From contig JAICOJ010000015.1 in NCBI GenBank assembly GCA_025930755.1, forward strand, positions 1 to 48,616: a DNA stretch of 48,616 nt, in the 5' to 3' direction. This DNA is from Gemmatimonadaceae bacterium. GTDB taxonomy: Bacteria > Gemmatimonadota > Gemmatimonadetes > Gemmatimonadales > Gemmatimonadaceae. The notes below the pieces were generated by a model. The model was not told the origin of the DNA. It saw nothing but the letters and a program-made list of their open reading frames with translations, and did not search any database. Every line of letters starts with the position of its first letter. Within the stretch, counting starts at the first letter, position 1. Below, piece after piece: positions 32,230 to 41,442 of this stretch. The translations under genes and the position numbers were made by a program.

Positions 32230-33238
32230 GACGGACGTCGTCGTCGTCGGCGCTGGCCCGTGTGGCCTTGCCGCCGCGATCGCCATCGAACGCGCGGGAT
32301 GGCGCGCGCTGATCATTGAGGCGTCGTGTGTCGTCTCATCGATCGCCGGCTACCCCACGTACCTCACCTTCTTCTCGACCGCGGAGCGCATCGAGATCGG
32401 CGGAATGCCGTTCGTCATCGCCACCGAGAAGCCGACGCGCCGCGATGCACTGGCGTACTATCGCGAGGTGGTGGAGCGACACGGGTTGATCGTGCGCCAG
32501 TACGAGCGCGTCGAGCACCTCGAAACGGCGCGGGAAGGCTTCATCGTCCACTCACGGCCGCGCGGACAGGAAGTGCGCACGACCCGAGCGCGCGCCATCG
32601 TCATCGCGACGGGCTACTTCGACTCGCCGAACTATCTCGGCGTCCCCGGGGAAGACCTCCCGCACGTCACGCACCGGTATCGCGAGGGACATGAAGCGTT
32701 CATGCGCGACGCCATCGTCGTGGGCGGCAAGAATTCCGCGGCGGAAGCGGCGCTGGACCTGTACCGGAGCGGTGCGCGCGTGACGATGGTGTACCATGGC
32801 GAAGGGTTGTCGCCGAGCGTGAAGCCGTGGGTCGCACCAGACCTTCAGAATCGGATCACCGAGGGGCACATCGCCACGCGATGGCGCTCGCGGGTGGTCG
32901 CCATCGAGCCCGCGGCCGTAGTGCTCGACACGCCGCACGGCGCCGAGCGCCTGGCGGCCGACCACGTCTACCTGCTGACGGGGTACACGCCGGAGCATGA
33001 GCTCCTCCACGCCATCGGCGCCACGGTCGAGCGCGCCACCGGGATTCCTGTGCACGACCCGGCCACCATGGAGACGGACGTCCCGGGGGTGTTCATCGCT
33101 GGGGTGATCAGCGCCGGCAACGACGCGAACAAGGTTTTCATTGAGAATGGGCGGGGCCACGGGGAGCTCATCGCGCGACGGCTCACCGCCATGTGGAGCG
33201 ACCCCGCCGCGTCGCACGAGGCACACGCCGGCCGCTAG
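32219..33238 (+). CDS. ypdA: YpdA-like FAD/NAD(P)-dependent oxidoreductase (putative bacillithiol disulfide reductase)
   Basis: 339 residues, TTG start at 32219 overlapping the purA stop. YpdA reduces oxidised bacillithiol with NADPH. The FAD motif [14 protein letters not shown] (G-x-G-x-x-G plus the conserved cysteine C14 within it) is followed by [16 protein letters not shown], the YpdA hallmark. The NADPH motif [12 protein letters not shown] is near residue 168. It lacks the CxxC of thioredoxin reductases, as expected. The family call is strong; use of bacillithiol by this organism is inferred. Confidence 0.88.
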   Translation: MDFETDVVVVGAGPCGLAAAIAIERAGWRALIIEASCVVSSIAGYPTYLTFFSTAERIEIGGMPFVIATEKPTRRDALAYYREVVERHGLIVRQYERVEHLETAREGFIVHSRPRGQEVRTTRARAIVIATGYFDSPNYLGVPGEDLPHVTHRYREGHEAFMRDAIVVGGKNSAAEAALDLYRSGARVTMVYHGEGLSPSVKPWVAPDLQNRITEGHIATRWRSRVVAIEPAAVVLDTPHGAERLAADHVYLLTGYTPEHELLHAIGATVERATGIPVHDPATMETDVPGVFIAGVISAGNDANKVFIENGRGHGELIARRLTAMWSDPAASHEAHAGR

Positions 33239-33270
33239 CCCATGCGAGCGGGCGTCGTCATCTTTCGCAA

Positions 33271-34632
33271 ATGTCCTCGATCAGCACCTTCCCCGATGTG
33301 ATGGAAAAGCTCGTGTCGCTCGCCAAGCGGCGCGGGTTCATCTTCCAGTCTTCCGAGATCTACGGCGGCACCGGCTCGGTGTGGGACTACGGCCCGCTCG
33401 GAGTCGAGCTGAAGAAGAACCTCAAGGACCGGTGGTGGAACGCCATGGTCCGGATGCGGGATGACATCGAGGGGCTCGACGCCGCGATCCTCATGCATCC
33501 ACGGGTGTGGGAAGCCAGCGGGCACGTCGCCGGGTTCACCGATCCCCTCGTCGATTGCCGCAACTGCAAGCGGCGCTTCCGGGCCGACGATCCGAAGATC
33601 AAGGGCACGCCCGGGACGCCGGACGCCCAGTGTCCCGCCTGTGGAATGAAGGGCACGCTGTCGGAGGCGCGCCTTTTCAACCTCATGTTCCGGACGTTCA
33701 TGGGGCCGGTGGAGGACACGGCGTCGGTCGTGTACCTCCGACCGGAGACGGCGCAGGGCATCTACGTGAACTTCCTGAACGTGCAGCAGTCCACCCGGCA
33801 GAAGGTGCCGTTCGGGATCGCGCAGATCGGAAAGGCGTTCCGGAACGAGATCACACCGGGGAACTTCATCTTCCGCACACGCGAGTTCGAGCAGATGGAG
33901 ATGCAGTTCTTCGTCGATCCGGCGGCAAACCACATGGAATGGTTCGAGTACTGGAAGGCGCAGCGCATGGAATGGCATCGCATGCTCGGCCTGCGCGAGG
34001 AGCGGCTCCAGTTCCATCAACACGATCCGCAGGAGCTCGCGCATTACGCCCGCGCGGCCTTCGACATCCAGTTCGACTTCGGCGGCACGCTGGGCTTTCA
34101 GGAGATCGAGGGCGTTCACCATCGCGGCGACTTCGACCTGGGGCGTCACCAGGAATACTCCGGGAAGAAGCTCGAGTACTTCGATCAGCCTAACAACCGG
34201 CGGTACGTGCCGTTCGTCATCGAGACGTCGGTCGGCGCCGATCGCACGCTGCTCGCCGTCCTCGTCAATGCGTACCGTGAGGAGCAGGTCGCGGGAGAGG
34301 AGGAGGGAAGAACCGTCCTGGCGATTCATCCGTCGCTGGCGCCGGTGAAGGCAGGCGTCTTCCCCCTCGTGAAGAAAGACGGAATGCCGGAGATGGCGAT
34401 GCGCCTGGCCAATGAGTTGCGACGGCACTTCCCCGTGTTCTACGATGAATCGGGGGCGATTGGCCGGCGGTATCGGCGCCAGGACGAGGTGGGAACGCCG
34501 TTCGGCGTGACGATCGACGGACAATCCACGACGGACCAGACGGTGACCGTCCGCGATCGCGACACACTCCAACAAGAGCGGGTCGATATTTCGCGCGTCG
34601 CCGGTGTGCTACGCGAGCGGCTCGCCGCGTGA
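33271..34632 (+). CDS. glyS: Glycyl-tRNA synthetase, single-chain (alpha2) type
   Basis: 453 residues from ATG 33271 ([11 protein letters not shown]). It charges tRNA-Gly and belongs to class II. Diagnostic parts are [14 protein letters not shown], motif 2 around [21 protein letters not shown], the class II motif 3 arginine near the C-terminal domain, and a zinc-like pair C-R-N-C and C-P-A-C at about residues 95-130. The C-terminal anticodon-binding domain ends in a hydrophilic helix. It overlaps the next gene by 4 nt. Confidence 0.96.
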   Translation: MSSISTFPDVMEKLVSLAKRRGFIFQSSEIYGGTGSVWDYGPLGVELKKNLKDRWWNAMVRMRDDIEGLDAAILMHPRVWEASGHVAGFTDPLVDCRNCKRRFRADDPKIKGTPGTPDAQCPACGMKGTLSEARLFNLMFRTFMGPVEDTASVVYLRPETAQGIYVNFLNVQQSTRQKVPFGIAQIGKAFRNEITPGNFIFRTREFEQMEMQFFVDPAANHMEWFEYWKAQRMEWHRMLGLREERLQFHQHDPQELAHYARAAFDIQFDFGGTLGFQEIEGVHHRGDFDLGRHQEYSGKKLEYFDQPNNRRYVPFVIETSVGADRTLLAVLVNAYREEQVAGEEEGRTVLAIHPSLAPVKAGVFPLVKKDGMPEMAMRLANELRRHFPVFYDESGAIGRRYRRQDEVGTPFGVTIDGQSTTDQTVTVRDRDTLQQERVDISRVAGVLRERLAA

Positions 34633-36152
34633 CAGCCTTGTCGCTCGATCGGCTGCGCCTGGATGGGCAGCGCTTCATGGAAGAGGTCTCGCGTGAATAC
34701 TTCCTCGCGCACGCGGGGCTCAAAGCTACCGCGGACCTGCAGACGATCTACGAGCGTCATGCCGCGATCCTCGGCGAGGATGCACTGGCCCTCGTGCGTG
34801 AGGAATTCCGTGGTGCGGCGCCCGGATCGGATGCCCACCGCTCGGCGCGTCTGATGCTCGAGTGGCTCACCGATTCCGTCGCCAGCCGCGCCCTCGCTGC
34901 CCTCGACGAGCGGGAGATCGAGTGGGAGGGGAGCGCGGTCGTTCGGCTCGACGACGGCCGCGAGCTGCCGTATCAGCGCGCCGCGATCGATATCGGCAAC
35001 ACCGCCAATCGCGACGAGCGCATGAGGATCGAGCGCGCGCGCGCGCGTGTCGTCGAAGCCGAGCTCGCTCCGCTTCGCCGGGAGCGGTTCCAGCGCGAGA
35101 AGGAGCTCATCGAAGGGATGGAGATCGCGCCGACGTTCAACGCCACGTTCGAGGCATTGAGCGGCGTGGATCTGACGGGACTCGTCCGCGAGTGTGACCA
35201 GTTCCTGCGTGACACGCAGTCGATGTGGGACGACGTATACGCGGAGACGGTGCGCAGCAAGCTGCGCATGGATCCGGCGGACGCCACGCGCGCCGACGCA
35301 TTGCACCTCCTGCGTGCACAGGAGTTCGACGCGCACTTCCCCAGCGCGTCGATGGAGCTCTCGATCAGGCGCCAGGCCTCCGAGATGGGCATCGATCCGG
35401 ACGCGGGTGGTCGGATCATTTTCGACACCGGCGAGCGTGAGGGAAAGCGAGCCAGGGCCTTTTGCGCGCCGGTGCGTGTCCCCGATGAGGTGTATCTCGT
35501 GCTGCGCCCGCACGGCGGGCAGGCGGACTACCGCACGCTGCTGCACGAGCTGGGACATGCGCTGCACTTCGCGTACACGCGTGCCGACTACCCCTTCGAG
35601 TGGCGGTGGCTCGGCGACAACTCAGTGACCGAGGGGTATGCCATGCTCCTCGATCATCTCATGCACGACGCGGGATGGCTCGCGCGGTACACGGAGCTGG
35701 GGCGGCGTCATGCACCGACGTTTCTCCGCACGGTGGGATTCGAGGAGCTGCACTTCCTGCGGCGATACTGCGCGAAGCTCATGTACGAGGTCACGCTGTA
35801 CGGCGGTGACGTCGGCTGGGATTCGCTCCCGGATCTGTACGTCGATCGCCTGACGAGCGCGACGACCTTCCGATACGATCCGGCCGACGCGTTCGTGGAT
35901 GTCGACCCGCGATTCTACGCCGCGCGGTACTTGCGTGCGTGGCAGCTGCAGGCGCTCCTCACGGAGACGCTCGTCGAGCGCTTCAACGAGGATTGGTGGC
36001 GCAATCCCCACGCAGGACCCTGGGTGATCGACACGCTCTTCGGTGAGGGGCAACGGGAGCTGGCGGGCGAGCTCGGGGAAAGGGCCACGGGTCGAGCGCT
36101 GTCGTTCGCTCCCCTCGTGCGCGCCATCGAGGACCTGCTCGTCACCTCGTGA
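34629..36152 (+). CDS. Putative gluzincin metallopeptidase (M3-like)
   Basis: 507 residues, GTG start at 34629 (GTGA overlap with glyS). The zinc motif H-E-L-G-H is at residues 306-310 and the third ligand is probably E335 in S-V-T-E-G-Y-A-M, 25 residues after the last histidine, the spacing of M3-type gluzincins. The N-terminal 300 residues are helical and show no similarity I recognise. There is no signal peptide, so it should be cytoplasmic. It resembles oligopeptidases in layout, but the family is not certain. Confidence 0.75.
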   Translation: MTALSLDRLRLDGQRFMEEVSREYFLAHAGLKATADLQTIYERHAAILGEDALALVREEFRGAAPGSDAHRSARLMLEWLTDSVASRALAALDEREIEWEGSAVVRLDDGRELPYQRAAIDIGNTANRDERMRIERARARVVEAELAPLRRERFQREKELIEGMEIAPTFNATFEALSGVDLTGLVRECDQFLRDTQSMWDDVYAETVRSKLRMDPADATRADALHLLRAQEFDAHFPSASMELSIRRQASEMGIDPDAGGRIIFDTGEREGKRARAFCAPVRVPDEVYLVLRPHGGQADYRTLLHELGHALHFAYTRADYPFEWRWLGDNSVTEGYAMLLDHLMHDAGWLARYTELGRRHAPTFLRTVGFEELHFLRRYCAKLMYEVTLYGGDVGWDSLPDLYVDRLTSATTFRYDPADAFVDVDPRFYAARYLRAWQLQALLTETLVERFNEDWWRNPHAGPWVIDTLFGEGQRELAGELGERATGRALSFAPLVRAIEDLLVTS

Positions 36153-36161
36153 GCGACCCGT

Positions 36162-37613
36162 ATGCGCCGACCGCGACCCCGGATCCTGCTGACGGGCATC
36201 GTCATCGTGCTCGCCACCCCGTTCGCCATGGCGCGCGCGCAGCACGCTAACGCGCGCGCGGGCCTCGCGCGCCAACCGGACTGGAGCGCCGTCCGCGACG
36301 AGACGGTGCGTCATCTGCGCCGGCTGATCCAGCTCAACACGGTGAATCCGCCGGGGAATGAGATCACGGTCGCGCGCTACCTCGACAGTACGCTGCGTGC
36401 CGCCGGCATCGAGACGCACCTGTTCGAGCCATCGCCGGGGCGAGCGGCGCTCGTGGCGCGACTCAAGGGGAACGGCTCGAAACAGCCGGTGCTGTTGATG
36501 GCGCACATGGACGTCGTCGGCGTCGAGGCCGACCAATGGACGGTCGACCCCTTCGCCGGGGTCGAGAAGGACGGCTACGTGTACGGGCGAGGGGCGATCG
36601 ACGACAAGGGGATGCTCGCCGCAAACCTCGTCACGATGCTGCTGCTCAAGCGCAACGTGATCGACGCTGGCGGAGCGCTGCAGCGCGACGTCGTTCTCGT
36701 CGCCAACTCGGATGAGGAGGCGGGGGGCGAGTGGGGAATGGGGTGGCTGATCGCCAACAAGCCCGATCTCATTCGCGCCGAGTTCGCGCTCAACGAGGGT
36801 GGGCGCACGCGCGTGGTGAATGGGCGACCGCTGTACGTCGCCGTGCAGAACACCGAGAAGGTCGCGCACAACGTACGCGTGATCGCGACGGGAGCCGGCG
36901 GCCACGCCTCCGTTCCGCTCCCCGGCAACGCGATCAGCCGCCTGGCCAGAGCCATGGCCAGGATCGGCGAGCACGAGGAGCCGGTACGCATCAACCCGAC
37001 GACGCGCGTTTTCTTCTCCGAGCTGAGTAAGGTGTGGCCAAATGCCGCCGAGCGTCGTGCCATGGGCGATGTGGCGTCACGCGATGGCCGCCGCGTGGCC
37101 CGTGGCGCGCGCGTGCTCTCGGCGATCCCGATCTACAATGCCGTGTTGCGCAACGGCATTTCGCCGACGCTGATCGATGGCGGGATTCGCACGAACGTGA
37201 TTCCGACGGAAGCGACGGCCAACCTCAACATTCGTACGCTCCCCGGGGAGTCGATCGATTCCGTGGTGGCGCGGCTACGGCGCGTCGTCGGCGACAAGCA
37301 GGTGACCTTCGAGGTCAGCCGCGACACGATCGATGCGCCAGCGTCATCGTTCCGCTCGCCGATGTTCAGCGCGATCGCCGACGCGGTGCGATCGGTCGAT
37401 TCGAGCGTCGCGGTGGTACCGTACATGAGTACCGGCGCAACCGACAGCGCGCGACTCCGCGCGTGGGGTGTGCAGACGTACGGTGTGCTTCCGTTTCCCC
37501 TCGCTCAGGAAGACGAGGAGCGAATGCACGGGAACGACGAGCGCGTGCCCGTGGAGAGTCTCCTCTTCGGGACGAAGGTCATTTACCTGACGGCGATCAA
37601 TGTCGCGGGCTGA
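36162..37613 (+). CDS. Secreted M20-family metallopeptidase
   Basis: 483 residues with a signal peptide (residues 1-26: basic R-R-P-R-P-R, hydrophobic core, A-R-A before Q). The M20 di-zinc site is visible: M-A-H-M-D-V-V, G-R-G-A-I-D-D-K-G, N-S-D-E-E-A-G-G and the final histidine in M-H-G-N-D-E-R. The G-G-H-A-S-V-P segment starts the dimerisation domain. It probably cleaves dipeptides or N-acyl amino acids in the periplasm. It starts 9 nt after the previous gene and is followed by a GGTCCTCAG inverted repeat. Confidence 0.9.
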   Translation: MRRPRPRILLTGIVIVLATPFAMARAQHANARAGLARQPDWSAVRDETVRHLRRLIQLNTVNPPGNEITVARYLDSTLRAAGIETHLFEPSPGRAALVARLKGNGSKQPVLLMAHMDVVGVEADQWTVDPFAGVEKDGYVYGRGAIDDKGMLAANLVTMLLLKRNVIDAGGALQRDVVLVANSDEEAGGEWGMGWLIANKPDLIRAEFALNEGGRTRVVNGRPLYVAVQNTEKVAHNVRVIATGAGGHASVPLPGNAISRLARAMARIGEHEEPVRINPTTRVFFSELSKVWPNAAERRAMGDVASRDGRRVARGARVLSAIPIYNAVLRNGISPTLIDGGIRTNVIPTEATANLNIRTLPGESIDSVVARLRRVVGDKQVTFEVSRDTIDAPASSFRSPMFSAIADAVRSVDSSVAVVPYMSTGATDSARLRAWGVQTYGVLPFPLAQEDEERMHGNDERVPVESLLFGTKVIYLTAINVAG

Positions 37614-37616
37614 ACT

Positions 37617-37713
37617 GTCAGGGTCCTCAGGGTCCTCAGGGTCCTCAGGGTGCGAAACCCTGAGGACCTCGCACCTCGAGGACCCTGAGGACCCCGAAGA
37701 CCCTGAGCACCCT
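37617..37713. repeat. Inverted repeat, word GGTCCTCAG, after the M20 gene
   Basis: The left arm (37619-37651) is CAGGGTCCT repeated, with three GGTCCTCAG words. The right half (37657-37713) carries ACCCTGAGGA, then AGGACCCTGAGGACCC, then AGACCCTGAGCACCCT, i.e. four complementary words with small changes. More than one pairing is possible, including a short hairpin at 37642-37667 (CCTCAGGGTG, ACCCTGAGG). It fills the gap to the receiver-domain gene, ending 8 nt before its ATG. Confidence 0.9.
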
Positions 37714-37721
37714 CGCTGCCA

Positions 37722-38111
37722 ATGACTGAGCGCCAGCCCCAACCCGTCCTCGTCATCATCTCCGACCTGATCTTCCGCTCGAAGATCGACGACGCCGCAC
37801 GCCGCGCGGGCGTTCCGCTTCGCGTCGCCAAGAGTCCCGAGCAGCTCGAGCGTCACCTCGGCAACGCGACACCGGCCGTCGTGCTGATGGATCTCGAGAT
37901 GGAGGGCGCCGACACATCGGCGATGTTGGCACGGCTGCGCGCGCACCCCGAGGCGGCCACGGTCCCTGTCATCGGCTTCGCGGGCCACACCAACGTCGCG
38001 GTCATCCACGCTGCCCGTGCGGACGGGGTGCAGGTGATGGCACGATCGGCGTTCGTGGCGCAGCTGCCGGCGATGATGGACCGGATCGCGGCGCATGCGG
38101 GCGGCTCTTGA
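37722..38111 (+). CDS. Degenerate receiver-domain protein
   Basis: 129 residues, a single CheY-like domain. The phosphorylatable aspartate is kept (D57 in V-V-L-M-D-L-E-M-E-G-A-D), but only one acidic residue (D15) replaces the usual N-terminal pair, the conserved T/S is replaced within I-G-F-A-G-H-T, and the conserved lysine is R in V-M-A-R-S-A-F. It has no output domain. It may act as a partner-binding or phosphate-sink protein rather than a typical switch. It lies 301 nt upstream of a histidine kinase on the same strand. Confidence 0.8.
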   Translation: MTERQPQPVLVIISDLIFRSKIDDAARRAGVPLRVAKSPEQLERHLGNATPAVVLMDLEMEGADTSAMLARLRAHPEAATVPVIGFAGHTNVAVIHAARADGVQVMARSAFVAQLPAMMDRIAAHAGGS

Positions 38112-38412
38112 CGGCTCATGGAAACCGCAGGTGGCCGCAGAAGGCCGTAACAGCTTCAATTGAAAAAAGCGGTTGTCACGGATAAACGCGGACACCAGCC
38201 ACGGATCGCTCGGCATATGGACTGAGGCTTAGTGAGCTTCGTCTCGCACGCAGTTGTCCATCTCAGGGAAGTATCGGTGCGTTTTTGTGAGAATCCGTGC
38301 GAACGCTTTTGGAGTTGCAGTTTTTGCGGCATTGCGGCCATCCGCGGTTCCCCGGTCCCTGGGCACGAGACTCTACTAGCCGCCGACGCGGCGCCGCCGG
38401 TAGATTTCGAGC
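38112..38412. repeat. 301-nt intergenic region with long degenerate inverted repeat
   Basis: GGAAACCGCAGGTGGCCGCA (38120-38139) is complementary at 17 of 20 positions to 38333-38352. Between them CACGGATAAACGCGGAC-type words on the left (38178-38192, 38200-38206) face GTGCGTTTTTGTGAGAATCCGTGC on the right (38277-38300), which again reads as inverted CACGGAT/AACGC words. The palindrome TTCAATTGAA is at 38155-38164. The region thus folds as a roughly 230-nt imperfect hairpin. No promoter could be called with confidence for the downstream kinase, and no ORF is credible here. Confidence 0.7.
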
Positions 38413-39759
38413 GTGAACGCCACCCGCGTCCGCATCCCCGTCGACACTGAAGACACCGCCATCCGCGAGCTGGTCGCGGTGCGCGAGATCGTTCACGCCT
38501 TCCTCACTGCCGATCGGCCGGAAGAGGTGTTTCAGTTCGCGCTCGAGCGCGTAAGTCCGCTGGTGGGGGCTTCTTTCGCATCGGTGTACCTCGTCGAGCG
38601 GGGGGAAGAGGTCATGCGTCTCGCCGCCGCGTATAACTGGCCCGAGCGGTTTCGCCCATTTCTCGGCCAAATGCGTGTGCGACTCGGGCGTGGACCGAGC
38701 GGCGAAGCAGCGAGCGAGCGGCGAGTGGTGCAGGTGCCCGATGTATTTGCCGACAAGTCGCTCACGGACTGGCAGGAGGCCGCGTCGGAGATGGGGTTTC
38801 GCGCGATCATCGCGCTCCCCCTCCAGACCCGCACCGGCGTGCTTGGTGCGGTCGCGTTCTACTTCGCAGCGACGGAAGGATTCGATCGCGTCGAGCGCGG
38901 GCTGCTCCGCATCGTTTCCGATCAGATGGCGGCCACGGCCGAGAAGGCATCGCTCATCGAGGAGCTCCGCCGCGCGAACGCAGCTCTCGTGGAATCGAAC
39001 GCGGAGCTGGAGCGGCAGTACGTCGCGGCGCTCGAGGCGCGGCGTCTCAAGGATGAGTTCCTCGCCAACATGTCGCACGAGCTCCGCACACCCCTCACGG
39101 CCGTCCTGGGATACACATACCTCATCCAGGAAGGGCTTGCCGGGCCGCTCACCGACGAGCAGCGCACCACGCTGGGACAGGTGACCTCATCGAGCGAACG
39201 GCTCCTGACGCTGATCGACGATCTGCTCGATCTCACCACGCTGAAGCGCGGAGAGGTCACGCTGCACATCGAGAGCTTCGATCCGATGACCGCGCTGCAC
39301 GAAGCCGTCGCGTCTGCGCGCGGGCGTCAGAAGGACGTCGAGCTGCACATCGCCCCTGTCTCCGACACGCCGTTGCGGATGCAGAGCGACCGGCGAAAGG
39401 TCGTAAGAATTCTGGCAAATCTGCTGAGCAACGCTTTCAAGTTCACGCCGCGCGGGGAAATTCGGGCCTCGGTCGCGATTCACGATGGGATGGTCCGCTT
39501 CACCGTGCAGGACACCGGCATCGGCATCGCGCCCGAAGCACAGGATGTGATCTTCGACGAGTTCCGGCAGGTGGATGGCTCGGTGACGCGCCGCTATGGA
39601 GGGTCGGGACTCGGCCTCGCGCTGTCGCGCCGTCTCGCCCGGCTCCTCGGCGGAGATATCACCCTGCGTTCAGCGCCGGCGGAAGGGTCGACGTTCATCG
39701 TCGAGCTGCCGGTCGAGTACGTCCCTGACGCGTCACGTGAGGCATTGGCGTTGTCATGA
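38413..39759 (+). CDS. GAF-domain sensor histidine kinase
   Basis: 448 residues, GTG start, no membrane segment. A GAF domain spans about residues 25-175 (V-G-A-S-F-A-S-V-Y-L-V through A-I-I-A-L-P-L-Q). A short coiled coil leads to HisKA with H222 (S-H-E-L-R-T-P-L-T) and the HATPase boxes N-L-L-S-N-A-F-K-F, D-T-G-I-G-I-A and G-G-S-G-L-G-L. All kinase motifs are intact. Signal unknown. It lies between the degenerate receiver gene and the MoxR operon, with 52 nt before the next gene. Confidence 0.92.
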   Translation: MNATRVRIPVDTEDTAIRELVAVREIVHAFLTADRPEEVFQFALERVSPLVGASFASVYLVERGEEVMRLAAAYNWPERFRPFLGQMRVRLGRGPSGEAASERRVVQVPDVFADKSLTDWQEAASEMGFRAIIALPLQTRTGVLGAVAFYFAATEGFDRVERGLLRIVSDQMAATAEKASLIEELRRANAALVESNAELERQYVAALEARRLKDEFLANMSHELRTPLTAVLGYTYLIQEGLAGPLTDEQRTTLGQVTSSSERLLTLIDDLLDLTTLKRGEVTLHIESFDPMTALHEAVASARGRQKDVELHIAPVSDTPLRMQSDRRKVVRILANLLSNAFKFTPRGEIRASVAIHDGMVRFTVQDTGIGIAPEAQDVIFDEFRQVDGSVTRRYGGSGLGLALSRRLARLLGGDITLRSAPAEGSTFIVELPVEYVPDASREALALS

Positions 39760-39811
39760 CGTCTTCCGAAGCTTGCCTCCTGGCTCTCACTCAACGGCAG
39801 ACACCAGAGCG

Positions 39812-40093
39812 ATGATTCTCGAGTACGAAACGAGCCTCCCGCCCGCTGAAGTTCTCGCGAAGGCGAAGTCCTTCTTCGCCCGGCGGAATCCGATCTACGC
39901 GGCCTTTCTCGAGAAGGAGGGCGACACCTTCATGAGCTTTCGCGGGCAGGGAGGCGAGGAGCTCGTGATCGGCGTGGCGGCGGTCGAAGGTGGCACCGCC
40001 GTGCGCGCGTCGACGTATCTGTTCGACATGCAGGCGCAACGGTTCTTCGCCATGTTGCCGCCGCTGCCCACGGCGAAGGCGGCGATCGCGTGA
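39812..40093 (+). CDS. Small protein of unknown function, first gene of the MoxR operon
   Basis: 93 residues from ATG 39812; a much longer in-frame reading back to 39596 lies within the kinase gene and is rejected. Predicted as helix (P-P-A-E-V-L-A-K-A-K-S-F-F-A) followed by strands (T-F-M-S-F-R-G, E-L-V-I-G-V-A-A-V, A-V-R-A-S-T-Y-L-F-D). No membrane segment, cysteines or known motif. It overlaps the ubiquitin-like gene by 4 nt, so a shared role with it and the MoxR ATPase is likely. I do not recognise the family. Confidence 0.75.
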   Translation: MILEYETSLPPAEVLAKAKSFFARRNPIYAAFLEKEGDTFMSFRGQGGEELVIGVAAVEGGTAVRASTYLFDMQAQRFFAMLPPLPTAKAAIA

Positions 40094-40413
40094 CGGCGCC
40101 GTTCGTCACCCGCTTGCGCACGCGCCGCGACGCGGTGCACGTCGGTCGCAAGGACGGCAGGGCCCTCACGCTGCGGGTCGAGGTCCCCGAGCTGTGGGAT
40201 GTGATTCGCGTGGTCGCAGCGCCGGACGCGACTGTCGACGAGGTCAAGACCGCCGCGCTGCGCGCGCTCAACGCGCGTGCGAATCCCGCTGCGTACGTCA
40301 TCAAGCTGCGCGGGTTCGAGGTGCTCGATGAGCGGGCCTCGGTGGAGGATGCCGGGGCGATCGACGGCTCGATCTTCCTCCTGACCCACCGGCGTCGGCG
40401 CCCCGTGCGGTGA
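40090..40413 (+). CDS. Ubiquitin-fold-like small protein upstream of moxR
   Basis: 107 residues, GTG start, overlapping both neighbours by 4 nt. After a basic 20-residue start the order is strand-turn-strand-helix-strand-strand: L-R-V-E-V, V-I-R-V-V-A-A-P-D-A-T-V-D-E-V-K-T-A-A-L-R-A-L, Y-V-I-K-L-R-G, then F-E-V-L-D-E-R-A-S-V-E-D-A-G-A-I-D-G-S-I-F-L-L. This is the pattern of ubiquitin-like beta-grasp proteins, including the conserved 'D-E at start of last hairpin, D-G-S before the last strand'. It ends T-H-R-R-R-R-P-V-R, with no C-terminal Gly-Gly, so conjugation is unlikely. The fold call is from pattern reading, not a search. Confidence 0.7.
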   Translation: MTAPFVTRLRTRRDAVHVGRKDGRALTLRVEVPELWDVIRVVAAPDATVDEVKTAALRALNARANPAAYVIKLRGFEVLDERASVEDAGAIDGSIFLLTHRRRRPVR

Positions 40414-41441
40414 GTACTGTCGCCCAGCGTCGGGATCGGCCCGCGGATGCCGATCGCGAGGCGGTCGTCGCGTCCATCGCGCGCCTCCGCGACGAGGTCG
40501 CGCGTCGCATCGTCGGGCAGCACGCGGTCCTCGACGAGATCCTCATGGCGATCATGGCGGGTGGTCATGCGCTCCTGGTCGGGGTCCCGGGGCTCGCGAA
40601 GACCCTGATGATCCGATCGATCGCCGAGGCGATGCGCCTCGACTTTCATCGCATCCAGTTCACGCCCGATCTCGTTCCGAGTGACATCACCGGAACGGAG
40701 ATCATGGAAGAAGACAGCGCGACCGGCGCTCGCTCGTTCCGCTTCGTCCACGGGCCCATCTTCGCCAACATCGTGCTCGCCGACGAGATCAATCGCACGC
40801 CTCCACGCACACAGGCGGCGCTGCTCGAGGCAATGCAGGAGCACAGCGTCACCGCGGCCGGCGAAACGATGCGGCTACCCGAGCCGTTTTTCGTGCTCGC
40901 CACGCAGAATCCGATCGAGCAGGAGGGTACGTACCCTCTGCCCGAAGCGCAGCTCGACCGGTTTCTCTTCGACATCCGCATCGGATATCCGGCCGAGGAT
41001 GACGAAGTCGCGATTCTTCGCACGACGACCGGGAACGCGCCACCGCCGCTCGCGGCAGTGCTCGACGGCGAGGGAACGATCGCGGTGCAGCGGCTCGTGC
41101 GTGAGGTAGCCGCGTCCGACCCCGCGTTGCGGTACGCGGCGGCGCTTGCGCGCGCGACGCGACCGGACGATCCGACCGCTTCCGATCTCGTGAAGCGGGC
41201 CGTGCGCTGGGGCGCCGGACCGCGTGCGGGCCAGGCGCTCATCCTGGGCGCCAAGGCGCACGCGCTCCTCGCCGGGCGCGCGGCTGTCGCGCCTGACGAC
41301 ATTCGCCGCGTCGCCCGCCCGGTGTTGCGGCACCGCGTGCTTCCCTCGTTCGCGGGAGAGGCGGAAGGAATTACCGCCGAGCGCGTGATCGACGAGGTGC
41401 TCGCCGACGTCTCGCCACCGCGGAGCCAGGTTCCGCTCTGA
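40410..41441 (+). CDS. MoxR-family AAA+ ATPase
   Basis: 343 residues, GTG start. MoxR ATPases act as chaperones with vWA partners. Walker A is G-V-P-G-L-A-K-T (residues 58-65), typical of the family, Walker B is V-L-A-D-E-I-N-R-T, and sensor 1 is in L-A-T-Q-N-P-I-E-Q-E-G-T-Y-P-L-P-E-A-Q-L-D-R-F. The lid domain is complete. It is one base before the DUF58 gene, the usual partner. Confidence 0.95.
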   Translation: MSTVAQRRDRPADADREAVVASIARLRDEVARRIVGQHAVLDEILMAIMAGGHALLVGVPGLAKTLMIRSIAEAMRLDFHRIQFTPDLVPSDITGTEIMEEDSATGARSFRFVHGPIFANIVLADEINRTPPRTQAALLEAMQEHSVTAAGETMRLPEPFFVLATQNPIEQEGTYPLPEAQLDRFLFDIRIGYPAEDDEVAILRTTTGNAPPPLAAVLDGEGTIAVQRLVREVAASDPALRYAAALARATRPDDPTASDLVKRAVRWGAGPRAGQALILGAKAHALLAGRAAVAPDDIRRVARPVLRHRVLPSFAGEAEGITAERVIDEVLADVSPPRSQVPL

Positions 41442-41442
41442 C

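Noticed and set aside
39596-39811. Longer start for the small protein at 39812
   Set aside because: The extra 72 codons overlap the end of the histidine kinase gene, and their R/S-rich translation looks like a shadow frame.
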